Origin: Tubulanus polymorphus
Taxonomy: Eukaryota > Nemertea > Palaeonemertea > Tubulaniformes > Tubulanidae
DNA: 64,000 nt
Reading direction: 5' to 3'
Assembly (NCBI RefSeq): GCF_964204645.1
Contig: NC_134027.1
Span: forward strand, 12,636,485 to 12,700,484
The notes below the pieces were generated by a model. The model was not told the origin of the DNA and searched no databases. It saw only the letters and a list, made by a program, of their open reading frames with translations. Position 1 is the stretch's first letter, and each line of letters opens with the position of its first letter. The translations under genes and the position numbers were made by a program. This document shows, in pieces, positions 21,301 to 31,149 of the stretch.

Positions 21301-21845
21301 CGACTATTGCGTTCACTATTCATCCGGCGGTCGTCCGTGCGTAGACGGAATCAAGTTATTTTGGGAAGTTTTGAAGACGCTTCCTTCTCTTTTCCAGAGA
21401 AATTTATATTCCATAGTCGGATTTTATAAGTTGGGAATTCGCCAATCTCGTAGTACTTTTCTTGGTTTCAAAAAATCCCATTGCAGTTTGATTTCTTCCC
21501 AGGTTTACTGTAGATCCAATCCAAAAACTAAATTGTAATCAAGCATTAGTTGCTTTCAGACCCTTTCATACTTGCTAGCTAGCTACTTTGCAAATCAAAT
21601 CAAAGAATTAAAACCACGAGTAATGAGTTTCCATAATAGAAGACATTTTGAATGTTTGTGTCATATGCCTATTAATGTTTGTATGTTTTAGCCAAAATAT
21701 GGAAACTGGGTGTCTTGCAGCAGCATCAGCGCTGATACAGTCGAAAACATATGAACAACTAACTGACTTCGATAACTATTTAGACGACATTACTCAGGAT
21801 TGGCAGAATCTGTGGATAAATGAACAGTTAAAAAATCTTGCATGA
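5972..21845 (+). CDS. EMC8: ER membrane protein complex subunit 8/9 (EMC8), complete five-exon gene
   Basis: The coding exons are 5972-6172, 15061-15137, 15656-15731, 15824-15921 and 21692-21845. All introns are GT-AG with compatible phases. The total is 606 nt, 201 aa, matching the roughly 205-210 aa of animal EMC8/EMC9. Family signatures in order are [45 protein letters not shown] and a C-terminal [14 protein letters not shown]. The protein is an MPN-fold, non-catalytic cytosolic subunit of the ER membrane complex, which inserts tail-anchored and multipass proteins into the ER. It has no signal peptide or membrane span, as expected. The start at 5972 has A at -3 and G at +4 and gives the usual N-terminus; 5894 is a weaker alternative. 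Introns 1 (8.9 kb) and 4 (5.8 kb) are filled with transposons. Confidence 0.93.
6270..6775. other. EMC8 intron 1, start; nothing recognised
   Basis: Intronic sequence with several AGGCCTA words. There is no coding signal beyond exon 1. Confidence 0.4.
6776..7485 (+). repeat. Dispersed repeat, family G, copy 1 (in EMC8 intron 1)
   Basis: About 700 bp match the reverse complement of 42013-42747 in order: GTAGATCCGTTGAGG, GTCTTGGGGAAAA, AACACCGCTGTTGTC, GGGGCTCCTCTTGGGAC, then TTTTCATCCCTG. Short ORFs inside are not conserved between copies. Confidence 0.7.
7758..8595 (+). mobile_element. Helitron/Helentron-like non-autonomous element, 5' part plus partial cores
   Basis: The element starts TAGCCCACTTGGGACTTAAG, a self-complementary 5' end. 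The family body follows, then two degenerate copies of the ~154-bp core unit (8310-8595). The right end is missing. It joins directly to another copy that begins at 8637. Confidence 0.6.
9292..11427 (+). mobile_element. 2.1-kb insertion nested in the Helitron-like element
   Basis: The host core repeat reads continuously across the junction (GGTTTTTG | GTATATGG) once this segment is removed. The insert starts with the hairpin GATGGGTTTCGTC/GACGAACCCATC (9292-9320), followed by a (TGTC)n tract, and ends near GAAACCCATC (11400-11409), an inverted echo of its start. No intact transposase is visible. An internal minus-strand tRNA-like B box (GAGTTCGAATCCC) lies near 10370-10385. Confidence 0.6.
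9336..9369 (+). repeat. (TGTC)n microsatellite
   Basis: Eight tetranucleotide units just inside the hairpin end of the nested insertion. Confidence 0.9.
11997..13535 (+). repeat. 1.5-kb direct repeat, family E, copy 1 (EMC8 intron 1)
   Basis: This is collinear with 18727-20160 at high identity, with some indels. It ends with the near-palindrome ACAAGGCCCATGGGCCTCTT. The start follows the Helitron-like 3' end directly. No intact protein is present. Two short minus-strand ORFs (12419-12622 here and 19115-19357 in the other copy) resemble each other only because the DNA is repeated. Confidence 0.85.
13536..14870. other. EMC8 intron 1 continued; SINE-like and unassigned sequence
   Basis: At 13990-14060 a stretch (AAAAACTTGAAGCG, then GGATTTAGGTTCCAATT) recurs at 55726-55790. 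At 14062-14175 there is an AT-rich reverse-oriented tail resembling retroelement 3' ends. No exon was seen. Confidence 0.45.
14880..14997 (+). mobile_element. Helitron-like element, isolated 3' end
   Basis: This ends GGTGTCCCTGGACCCCTAG followed by T, identical to the terminus at 11989, with a decayed core upstream (TCAGGGGGATTGAATA). Only the 3' terminal part survives. Confidence 0.65.
15061..15137 (+). CDS. EMC8: EMC8 coding exon 2
   Basis: 77 nt between TTCAATTTAG and the donor gtgagt, starting phase 0 and ending phase 2. It encodes [20 protein letters not shown], the conserved segment after the LAPMLEVA helix. Confidence 0.9.
15604..15640 (+). repeat. Family A repeat, 3' end fragment abutting the exon 3 acceptor
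   Basis: CAGAAACCCTATTATTGCTG and GCTTTGCAGCTATATTTAC match the 3' end at 20926-20963 and 60396-60430. The T-run that follows forms the polypyrimidine tract of EMC8 exon 3. Confidence 0.7.
15656..15731 (+). CDS. EMC8: EMC8 coding exon 3
   Basis: 76 nt with a strong acceptor (T12 then CAG) and donor ATG|gtatgt. It encodes [20 protein letters not shown] then SLIVM, aligning with the family's ...AEKVASRIAE... region. Phase 2 in, phase 0 out. Confidence 0.9.
15824..15921 (+). CDS. EMC8: EMC8 coding exon 4
   Basis: 98 nt between TTCTCAG and gtaagt. It encodes [20 protein letters not shown] and the tryptophan-containing [11 protein letters not shown] segment. Phase 0 in, phase 2 out. Confidence 0.9.
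16612..17945 (+). repeat. Degenerate direct repeats inside the Tigger-like element
   Basis: Modules recur in order: TTCAGTACTGCGT (16986, 17653; decayed at 16630), ATTATGAAATGATCAT, GCCTCCATGGGAAGA, GGTCAAGTTGGTCCCGAGAT, then CTCCTACTCAATTC (17505, 17885; decayed at 16845). The spacing is irregular, about 360-670 bp. Confidence 0.65.
18727..20160 (+). repeat. 1.4-kb direct repeat, family E, copy 2 (EMC8 intron 4)
   Basis: Collinear with 11997-13535 and in the same orientation, ending ACAAGGCCTGTGGGCCTCTT. It lacks about 100 bp of copy 1 near 13230-13320. Confidence 0.85.
20459..20964 (+). repeat. Family A repeat, most complete copy (EMC8 intron 4)
   Basis: It begins with hairpin AGGGTTTTC...GAAAACCCT (20459-20487), carries a GTGACGTCATTT word at about 20747, and ends CCGTTATCGCTGCTTTGCAG/CTATACTTTAC. 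This copy defines an element of about 505 bp. Confidence 0.7.
21273..21390 (+). mobile_element. Helitron-like element, 5' end fragment
   Basis: It starts TTAGCCCACTTGGGACTTAAG and runs through the GCGTTCACT and GTAGACGGAATC words of the family, then breaks off within GAAGACGCTTC. Confidence 0.65.
21692..21845 (+). CDS. EMC8: EMC8 coding exon 5 (terminal)
   Basis: The acceptor is TGTTTTAG at 21691. The exon encodes [20 protein letters not shown] and ends at TGA 21843-21845. This is the diagnostic C-terminus of EMC8/9. The ATG at 21648 lies in the intron and is not a start. Confidence 0.92.
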
Positions 21846-22430
21846 AGGCTACTGACTAAGGATTCCCAAGGGGGTAGTATTTATTATGTCCATTGTATAA
21901 GCTTTTTGTATTTCGTGAAGTTTTTAAGGTAACCTATGGGATAGGCCTATATAATCATATGTCTTTGTGAAATGCCTTCTAGTGTGTTCGAGTGTTACTT
22001 GGAATTATATAGAAATTGAGCTGTTCGAAGTGGTATGGTACCATTTTAATTGTACGTATGGAAATCCTCCAACTCCCCCCTCTATGTACAAAACTTTTAG
22101 CATAATGTACTTAGAGAAAAGTAGCCAATTTTTGCCTTTCTGTGGATACATATGTACTATTTGACAGGTGCCTAAGGATATCGGTTATCCTTGCTTGTAC
22201 ACACATACACGTGAAGAGAATTTCTATTAGATAATTAGAATTGAATTTCAAATTGGTTATTGATAGAAAGGTTATAAGTTATTCAGGCATAAAATTCTAA
22301 CCCACTGCAGTTCATTTTGATCATTCCTGAGATTACTGTAAATCCTTGAAAAATATTTGGCAGTGTGAGAAATAATGGAGGAGGTATCATAGAAATTTCT
22401 TGAGTGAAGACTGGTAGGCCTACTGGATCA

Positions 22431-22436
22431 AATAAA
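22431..22436 (+). terminator. Candidate polyadenylation signal for EMC8
   Basis: AATAAA about 590 bp past the stop codon. It is the first canonical hexamer seen downstream; another lies near 22747. Confidence 0.4.
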
Positions 22437-22466
22437 AGTGTTATCCTAAATATTTAAAAATTCAAT

Positions 22467-22470
<4 letters not shown>

Positions 22471-22545
<75 letters not shown>
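22471..22545. repeat. (AT)n microsatellite
   Basis: An uninterrupted AT dinucleotide run of about 75 bp. Confidence 0.97.
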
Positions 22546-22547
<2 letters not shown>

Positions 22548-23683
22548 GTATGTACACTGTATGACATTTTCGCTATCTCCCTTAGTGGAGATGACAGTGG
22601 AGGATATTCATTGAAATGTTTTTGCTGGTCGTCACAGATTTTTTTATCATCCTGTCACCCTCACTAGCATTACATGTATTTTACAGGGTTTCTCGAAAGA
22701 TGTGTTACGGAAGCTGCATGATTGATTATTCATTAGCTATCATTTCAATAAATTTTTTGTGGGGGTAAGGTTGGTGAGGATTGAATATTAAATGCAATAA
22801 TGAGCCATACATGGCTGAGTAACTGTGATTTGAATGGCCATGAAAATCGAGGCGAACCAAAACAAGAAATAAGGATTGTTTCATTTTGTACATTTATTAC
22901 ATGAACAGCTACCATTTGAGATATTGATCACTGGATCTCCCTCCATGTGATATTTTCCTGGAGGAAATTTTTTAAATCAAGGTATCCAAAACACCACCAG
23001 CGTGAATCCAGGACTTAAGTGTTCAGCTAGTAACATATTTGTAAAATACTGAATCTGATGCGTTAAAATTATGTTTGAAAAATGAGATGTCACTTTCTTT
23101 CCACCTTTCCTGTACAATAAAAGTATAGAATTATCACTCCACTTCCATTTTGTAGTTCTTGATAAAATATCATTATGGGAAAGTCACTGTAGCCCCAAAC
23201 TTGGCAACACGTGTTGATAATGTCAGAATAAAACATCAAATTTACCCGTCAAACTTTTGTATTTGATTGTCACACTTTCATATTTAAACTTTAATTTTTC
23301 ACCTGTTAACTCCAAATTGATCTGTCAATTTTACGTGAAATGTCTGTCATAACATTGTTTTTGACGCGTCAAATCTGACCATAGATATACAGTCAAAATT
23401 TTGATGCGAATATGTTATTTGACGAGTTCAGTAAATGCCCAGTCCAAGTACATCTTTTGACAGGTGAACTATGTTTGAACTACCGTTATATTTAATATGC
23501 TGTTTATATGGGTAAAATCGATGGTTATGATGGTTTGACAAACGTCTGACATATGTTAGTTTTATCAAAATTATATCTAAGCGAGTTTGACGGTGCAATG
23601 AACATTTGGTTTTGACATAATATCTACAATAGCAATTTTGATGTGTCAAATGAATGTTGGGTTTTGACAGTAAATCCAACCAT
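22546..23683. other. Intergenic; degenerate TGACA/TTTGAC-rich repeats
   Basis: From about 23190 to 23680, words such as TTTGACGCGTCAAA, TTTGACAGGT and GTTTGAC recur every 20-60 bp, suggesting an old, decayed short tandem array. No gene was seen. Confidence 0.45.
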
Positions 23684-23848
23684 GGGGTCATTCATTTATT
23701 ACGTACGCATTAGGGGAGGGGGAGGGATAAGTGCAATTGCGTACTGTAATGCTTAATGTATATGAAAAAATGGCCAATTTTGCGTACAGAGGGGGAGGGG
23801 GGTTGAAAAATTCAAATTTAATGCGTACGTAATAAATGAATGATCCCC
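23684..23848. mobile_element. 165-bp MITE with near-perfect 27-bp terminal inverted repeats
   Basis: The left end GGGGTCATTCATTTATTACG mirrors the right end CGTAATAAATGAATGATCCCC (the right arm has one extra base). The interior contains GGGGAGGGGG-type tracts. Flanks read CAT/ATG, so a short target duplication is likely but not certain. Confidence 0.85.
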
Positions 23849-24055
23849 ATGTGGTAACTACACTCGAGGAATATGCCATTAGCTTTGCAGTTACGCAATA
23901 TGCATCATCAACATCAATACCGTAGACAAAATTTGTTTATGATTCAACTTCGTCCCCTGATGGTGAACACAAAAATTGGGTATTCCATTTGTGGAGACTC
24001 CTATGACAGTTCTAAGAATTGTCAAATATCAAGACTACAGTTGAAACTTGAGATA

Positions 24056-24862
24056 CAGTCAACCTCCGTTAATCCGTATCATTGGGGACTGACCTTTTTA
24101 GTATGGATAAGTGCGTATGGGTAACAGATAATTCGTAATTGATACGGATTAACTATTATCCATTTGAACTGTAAGTGCACAATTCGTATCGTAGCCGGTT
24201 TAGTAATCTCTCAAACCGTGGACCACTACAGTATAACGATCCAACGAACCGTTGGGGGAATAAAAATAAAAAGGGGAATATCTTAACATCTGATGGTTCA
24301 TTAAATCCATTTGGCATCATTTGTACATGAAAAGAAAACATCCCCCTGATGAAATGCAAACAAACTGGCTTCAGTAGAGTAGTTCACTCTCCATTCACTC
24401 ATCATGCATCTAGTACTGATAACTAACATAGACTTAATACATAGGCCTATGAACTTGAGGGTGATTCAAAGGATTTTCGCTAATTGACAAATCTAGCAAC
24501 TGGACAAAAATTAACTCTACCTCACTACTGAAGTCAATGGATTATGAAGCTTGAGACTATGACATTGATGGATTAATTTGAGTTTCTTATATTTCCTACT
24601 GACCACATTAACCTCATCAGATAACGGATGTTTATACTTTTTTTTTACTTCAAGTGTATGTTCCCAACAGCTGATACGTATGCATAAGGATTTACATATA
24701 AATTGGACAACCGGACCATGCATTTGTCTATGGGATAAGTGAAAATACAGATTATGGAGAATGAAGAATTTTAAAGGTTCTACTGAAAAACGGGACCAAT
24801 TTATTTATACGGAATTAGCACTTATACGGTTTAACCGGAGATGGATTAACCGGGGTCGACTG
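24056..24862. mobile_element. Tigger-like MITE, 807 bp, TA target duplication
   Basis: The left end is TA then CAGTCAACCTCCGTTAATCC. The right end is GATTAACCGGGGTCGACTG then TA. The interior near 24235-24370 resembles the 5' interior of the element at 16012. No intact ORF. Confidence 0.8.
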
Positions 24863-25176
24863 TATTTTTTTCTCAAAAAACCTTTTCAATCTACAAACAA
24901 GCACTGATGACACTAAGATGATTCATTGCGCATGAAAATTGACTGACAAAAAACATGTCGGAAATACATGTATAAGATAAATACCGGTATCAAGATAAAC
25001 CCTTAGCATCTTCAAAGCTTCCTAAAATACTGGCTGGCTTGTTCTACCTGCGATAGGGCGCCTACTGACGGAACTGGAGAACTGCGATCATAGCCAAGCT
25101 TATGTCTTTCCAGCAACTAAGCCTGACTAGTGGGACATGAGGTGCAGCCACTGGTAACTGAACAGATTGCAGATGG
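24863..25176. other. Repeat fragments, no gene
   Basis: A short decayed piece of the Helitron-like body (CACTGATGACACTAAGATG, about 24900) is followed by 25065-25160, which resembles 61300-61400 (GACTAGTGGGACATGAG against GACTAGCGGGATACGAG). Confidence 0.5.
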
Positions 25177-25446
25177 TCATGCTTTAGGTAATACGACATT
25201 ACACTTTTCACATACATTTCTTTCTATATTATCCAAATGTATTTGAGTAAATTTATGTTTTAAAAAATTACTACGACTTACATATTTATCACATTCTTCA
25301 CAATATTTATCATTATTATTATCTTCGGTATTATAATTATCAATTTCACTATTATTGTTCAATTCATCATTATTTTCATGTTTACCATCATATGGAATAT
25401 GTTTATATACTTTACCTTCATCCATTTCATATATAAAAATTATCAA
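25177..25446 (-). pseudogene. Zinc-finger ORF of a second virus-like fragment
   Basis: The 89-aa ORF contains YCEECDKYVSRSNFLKH then H-x5-H, and a second CxxC (VCEKC) near its end, the same architecture as the ORF at 3943-4252. It is truncated at 25177, where host sequence begins. It starts only 11 bp after the stop of the structural-like gene on the same strand, again a compact arrangement. Confidence 0.6.
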
Positions 25447-25457
25447 AGATGATTTTA

Positions 25458-27600
25458 TTAATACATAACACTATCTAATTGAGAATTTATAATATTCAAT
25501 TGCGAGTCAGATATAATATAAATATGCATTTTATAATTAATTTTTCCTTTCTTCTTTTTCATGGATAATTGTATTCCATCTTTTGTATTTTGTAATTTTT
25601 CCCAGAACCATGAACAAAGTTATCCTCTGTCATTCTAAAATCTAACCATAATGCATATTTATTGCCGGTATAATAATCAATTTGATTAATATTACTATCT
25701 TCAGATAGTTATTTTTTTCAATCATAAGATGTTTTTTAATTTAAACCCATTGATCAATCATTCTCATTCCTTTACAAAATATTTTATTTGCTTTACCTTC
25801 GATAGTTATTTCTACTTTTGATATTTCAGGATTATAATAATTATCAACTTTTATTGCACCATTAGAATATGTTGCAATGGTAAACAAGAAAATTAACTTT
25901 AATAAATTATTTAACGCCTGCGAAAAAATGTAGAATTTCTGGGAGAAGCTAATGTGGAATTGCAAATTTGAAATCGAAGTTTTAAGAAATTTGGGGAATT
26001 ATGAAATTTGGCGATTGGGTAGATGATACAGTCTTCAACTGGTCTAATTTTAAAAAAATTGTCAACTTGTGACCGACTTCGATTCACTTTTGCCTCTAAG
26101 CTGGTCTGCAACTTCATTGCCTCCATGGTTGAAGAAAGAGTTCTTTGGACGTTTGCTTCATCTTGACGTTGAGCATATCGTGTAGCCAGCCGGCCCGGTC
26201 CTGGGGCCCGGTTTGGCTGTCACTCGATATCCTAGACTTGAGTCTGGGTTGAAGTAGACATTGTCATTTAAAGAACTTATTCATGTTATTCTGTATGAAT
26301 TAACCGTGTGTCTTGTATTTTGTATTTTCTTATTTTAAGATTTGTAAGTTTTTTAAATTTTATCCCGGAATTTCAATGTAATAAGGATCAATAAAGTATT
26401 GAATTGAATTGTCACCTTATACACATGCCATCAATGGACGCGGAGCCGTATATGACAGCTATGCTATTATAAATTGCTAATCTCATGAAACTTGCATACC
26501 CCTTATATCGAACATATTTTCTAAAACATTTGAATATTGAAATTATATGTTAACACGTTTTTATATAGACCGCTTGTAGCCGCCGATGAAATTCACGCCG
26601 GCCCTACTCAGATCGTAGATAGCTTCGTCATTCCACTAGCATCCCCATGTCAGGGTCTGACTTTTATATCAGACTTCCAAATCGTGTATAATAATAATCC
26701 GATTTACTTATCATTTCTATTTATGCCTGCCGCTCCTGATATAATCATACATCCTTTACTATTACAATACGTCTTCTCATGATATTCAATGCAATATAAC
26801 ATTTCGACGTTCAAATAGACGTCATTATATAATCACAGGGAGCCATTCTACATCTTTATCAATAATATTTTGCCAAATAGCTTGTATGTGTACACATAAA
26901 CCTGTGACGTTTTGCACATCGATTTACGGTTGTCGTTTGTAAAATGACGCTGAATGGTTAACATTGTTTAGGTTTCATAATGGTAACGTTTTATAAGGCG
27001 TCAAAAAATATTAATATACCTTTAATAGATCTTCTTGGGAAGTAAATATTCTCATTAATTATTTCATCATTTGCATTAATAGTTACAGTTTTAAATTTAT
27101 CAATATAATCATATAATAATGAAAATTCTTGATTGTATTTAGTTTGAATTGTGTTAGCAATATTTCATCAGTTACTGTGTCATATTCTAAACATATATTT
27201 TATAATTTATAACCCATATCTTTAACAACGCTAGATAATACAATTTAATTAACAGGAGCAAATGTTATTTCGAATATAATATCTTCTTGTATAGAATCTT
27301 TATTTAAAGGCGCATTATTATTTATCTATTCAAAGTCTAATGGAATTTTATATTTGCTTCCATAAATCTTTTTTTATCAAATTATCTACGTCATTAGTTA
27401 CTAATGCATTATGTGCTTCAGATCTTAATTTATTTTGGTTTTCTGATTGGATGCCTTGAAATATCATATTATTTTCTTTTGTTAACCATAAATCTTTGTA
27501 ATGCGTAAATAAATTATAATCATCTAATGAAAAAATTCTTTCTGGTCCAATCTTTATAATGCTGTCGAACCAAATGAAAGTCAATTCGACTAGTCAAATC
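25458..27600 (-). pseudogene. Virus-like element gene (possible capsid/structural protein), frameshifted and split by an insertion
   Basis: Two AT-rich minus-strand pieces belong together. The N-terminal piece runs from about 27584 to 27003 and contains FQGIQSENQNKLRSEAHNAL and later SIKGIL. The C-terminal piece runs from about 25905 to 25458, contains NPEISKVEITIEGKANK, then MHIYIISDSQLNI, and ends at a TAA. Several in-frame stops and at least two frameshifts occur. The pieces resemble a protein I associate with polymerase-B-carrying elements of invertebrates. A structural (capsid) role is an inference, and none of the sequence can make a full protein. An unrelated segment of about 1.1 kb separates the halves. 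Confidence 0.5.
25912..27000. mobile_element. 1.1-kb insertion within the virus-like gene
   Basis: The coding sense of the AT-rich gene breaks at about 25910 and resumes at about 27003, and the composition changes between these points. The ends show AACGCCTG and, reversed, GACGCCTT, a weak terminal inverted match. A retroelement-like tail (CAATAAAGTATTGAATTGAATTG) ends at about 26411, so the segment may be composite. Confidence 0.5.
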
Positions 27601-28338
27601 AATTCGACACCATTAAAATGCTGTCGAACCAAATTTGCGGATTGTTCCATTGTGTACGTCTATTGTTAAATGACCACCTGCCTCTAAGAAAATTGATTTA
27701 AAATCACAAAATCATTGAATTTCACTCCTTGTGATATTTTTCCTGTCGGGAAATGTGTAAAAACTAAGTAATTCAAAAGACCATCAGCAGGAATCAAGGA
27801 CTTGGTGTCCGGAAAGTAACAGATTTTGAGAAATACTGAATCAGATGTATTAAAATTCAACGTTGAGCTTAACTGTGCTTTGGTAAAATAGTGATGATAT
27901 TGAAAAAGTCCCAGAGAAGCTTAATTAGTCATGATTACCAACAATTTTATCAAGTAGAAATCTGCTTCAGTTGATTTAACTGTCTGGTCTCAAATTATGT
28001 GAAGTGAAAGCGGAACATTTATCAATAAACGTATAAAATGCAATAATCCATATTCCTTGTATTGGTTCGACTCCATTTTAGGGACCATTCAAAAACATGG
28101 TATGCTCAGCTATGCATGACGTATTTCTTTCATTTAAACATTCCATCCTCGAGTAAACGTCCAGGTCTACCAACCTACCCCCCCCCCCCCCCAAAAAAAA
28201 AAAAATCTTATTTCAATTATAGTAAATGAATGATTAATCTTTAAGCTATGGTAACACATTTTTTAGACATCCTGTAGTTCCGTTCCAGTTTCAATCTCTT
28301 GGTTATCCATTGTTGGTCGTGTCATGGACATATTAACT
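27601..28338. other. Intergenic; poly-C/poly-A tract, no gene
   Basis: 27559-27575 and 27617-27634 share the direct repeat AATGCTGTCGAACCAAAT. A C15 run followed by A13 lies at 28178-28205. Part of this region (27725-27830) resembles 22935-23050 (ATTTTTCCTG...GGAAATG words). Confidence 0.45.
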
Positions 28339-28584
28339 CAGACGCGGATCCAGAGGGGGTTTAAGGGGTCGTGACCCCCCGGCCTGCTCAGCTTGAAAAA
28401 AAAATTTTAATCGTTTTCTTGAAGGAATGTACTCAAGACAAAGCGGGCGAACAGTAGCATATAATCTGTACCATATCATCTTATTTTCGCCAAAACAATA
28501 TGCCGTATAGGCCCCCTATTGGAGATCTTAGTCGGTGGTTTAACATTAACATTCTTTATGAACTCCCTCCTGTATCCGTGCCTG
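28339..28584. mobile_element. MITE with CAG...CTG inverted ends (hAT-like)
   Basis: The left end CAGACGCGGATCCAGAGGGGG-type sequence mirrors the right CCCTCCTGTATCCGTGCCTG. The interior is GC-rich near GGGTCGTGACCCCCC. No clear 8-bp target duplication was found, so the superfamily is tentative. Confidence 0.6.
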
Positions 28585-28589
28585 CTAAA

Positions 28590-30820
28590 GATCAAAAGTG
28601 AATGCAATAAAGTCCAAAGTGGGCTAAAAAGATTTCGGAAACAATTACTGAATGAAACTATACATTTAAGACAAAAATTAATTGATTAGACATAAGACTT
28701 TTATTCCATACAAAATGGTTATATGTGTGGGACTGTTCACCCATTACATTGCTCAATACAAACTGTACATAAGCTAAGACAAGAAAAAATAAATGCATAC
28801 AATGCTCACTTGACTTTCACCTTTATCGTCGGCCCATATGACATTCGGTACATCAACATCAGTAAGAAGTTGTCCTCGATTTGTGTGATTGATAACTTCT
28901 TTCCTTCAATTTATGTCTACTGTGTACGTCTATGTTGTTTGTTTGTATCAATTAGGCCAACACTACATGATGCATGTAATATCATGGCTACAGCGTTTAA
29001 CAGTACTGGAAGTCTACAATAATATTACAGTAGACCCGTTCAAGTCAGATCCCTTCAGCTCACTTTCCCAATAGTTGGGATGACTCAAGACATATTTTTC
29101 TGACCCTACATATGTGCCTCATATAACATCCAACCTGGATATCGAGTTGGACAATCATTTTTCTTGGCACCAAACCTGGTCTGACCTGGGTGGACTATTA
29201 TTTAGCGATACGAGGTAAGGTTAGTCACAATGAGTTTTAATATACTATAATACTTGGAATTACACATTTATTGAGTAGATAAAATTCTTAAATAACACTG
29301 AATAATTGCAGCTGTACCCATCTACAATGGAACGTAGTAGTACCTCATTGGAGAATGGTTGTGATAAATGGACATACTGAATCTAATTTGAGTTAGGTGA
29401 TTGCTAGAGATACTACTGACAGCTTATACTGACTGCCAATGTGCACCGACAAAATGAGTGATAACTTAATTGTACCAATAGCATGACAGTTTCAGAATGG
29501 TCATATAAATCGTTGTCTAAAAGCAGCTCAACAGGAAGGTGAACACTACCTGCAGTGATGAGATCATTGCTGCCCAAGATGATGCTTAGGTCGACCAGGG
29601 TCAAGACAACCCCTTTTACAAATATATGCTGACATTACCAAATTGATGAAATTTATGATCTATGTCTGATTGGATCAAAAGCAATGGCCAATTACGAAAA
29701 AAGATTTACATTGTGTGTACTCAGCAAAACATTTTCATTCACCTTTGAATATCATAGCACTCAACGTTTTACGTTCACTTTCCAGGTCACAAAAATTTTA
29801 AAATCTTAATTACACACAAAAGATTTTTCAAAAAATGAGAAGAGTAATAAATATATTGACAAAAAACATAATTTTCCAGTTTATGATTCACTGATTGTGC
29901 TGTATATTTATTCTCAGGAAGACGGTCCCTTAACAAGTAATTTGCTCATTCAATATATGTACTCTATGTCTGCTGAATTCTGTTTTCTTTAAATACTTGA
30001 AACATCCATATGTTAAGCAGGACAAAATCCACACCTAGGTTATTAAAATTAGGCCCACATCGTGGACTCAAAGAACCCACAATCACCGTTGAATCTATAA
30101 CTGCAATACACATGCAGGATTATAATTAATATAACCAAAAGATAATGATTAATATTACCAAAAATAGATATATCAGGGGGGACAATAGGGGGTATGAATT
30201 CACGTTTTCATAAGAAATTCACAATTTCACAGCCAAATTTAGGATAATTCATAATTCATGCATATTCATGAACAGCGATAGTTTTTTTTTTGAAAAAATT
30301 ATGCATTTCAGTTTTAAGAACCCAACTATGGTATTTGAAATCTTAAGACAGGCGAATGAATGTTTTCTACGTATTGTCATTTGCTACATGTCAAACTATT
30401 CAATTCTGACCAAATGACGTTTCGAATCCCCATCCCATTGTTCGCCGAGAAATTCACGCTCACAAGTACATGTACTTCTCAAATTCACGTTTTCCTTTAC
30501 TTCATGAAATCATGCATGAAGTTCGTCAAACTAATGGTTCACAAAAGACCTTTTGTCAACCCTGATATATTTCTGCTACATTTACAGCATTTGAGTATAA
30601 CTGTACTTGAAAAAGCCCATCTCAATAACTTTCAAAACATGCAAGTAATTAAAATGATCTACGCTATCAACTCTATATTTTTTCTCAAGTTAAATAATAG
30701 CCACAAATATTTACACAAGCATTCATTTAATATGAAGACGTATTTATTGAAGTTTGGGTTAAATGCCACAAAATAGTTGCGCTGTATAAGATTTTCTAAC
30801 CAAACAATAAAATCACACGC
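28590..30820. other. Intergenic, no gene recognised
   Basis: ORFs up to 138 codons (30360-30776) show no family signature, splice context or codon bias and are treated as chance. At 29030 a TACAGTAGACCCG word resembles one end of a Tigger-like element. Confidence 0.4.
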
Positions 30821-30824
30821 AGAC

Positions 30825-31110
30825 GATTTGGCCTGGGCCAAATTTACACGGATCTCTTTCACTTGATACTAAACAATGCTCAGACAAAGCGAAGTGGATC
30901 ATTTACTGTGCCAGTTGCAATTCAAATGCAATCATTTGTCTCGTGCTAAAATTTGGCTCGGGCCTGGTCCGACGTCTTTGGTCGAGCCAAATTTGGTCCG
31001 GGCCATACAGGCTCGGGCCCATTTGGCGCCCATGTGAACAGTTGTTCGGGACCAAAAATGCTTGTGTGATCGCGGATTTAGTTCTAGTAGGCCTGTCGGT
31101 AATTTTCAGT
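30825..31110. repeat. GC-rich repeat with inverted GGCC/AAATTTGG words
   Basis: Repeated modules GGCCTGGGCCAAATTT, GAGCCAAATTTGGTCCGGGCC-like and GCTCGGGCCCATTTGGCGCC form local inverted repeats. This is probably a decayed MITE. No ORF is credible. Confidence 0.45.
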
Positions 31111-31149
31111 ACCGTATTTAATGAGGAGTCAAATCGAAGTTGAATCATA

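Noticed and set aside
21648-21691. Start codon at 21648 for the last EMC8 exon
   Set aside because: It lies in the intron before the acceptor at 21691; conservation begins only after the splice site.
30360-30776. 138-codon + strand ORF
   Set aside because: No recognisable domain, no splice context, low-complexity hydrophobic composition; within chance expectation for AT-rich DNA of this length.
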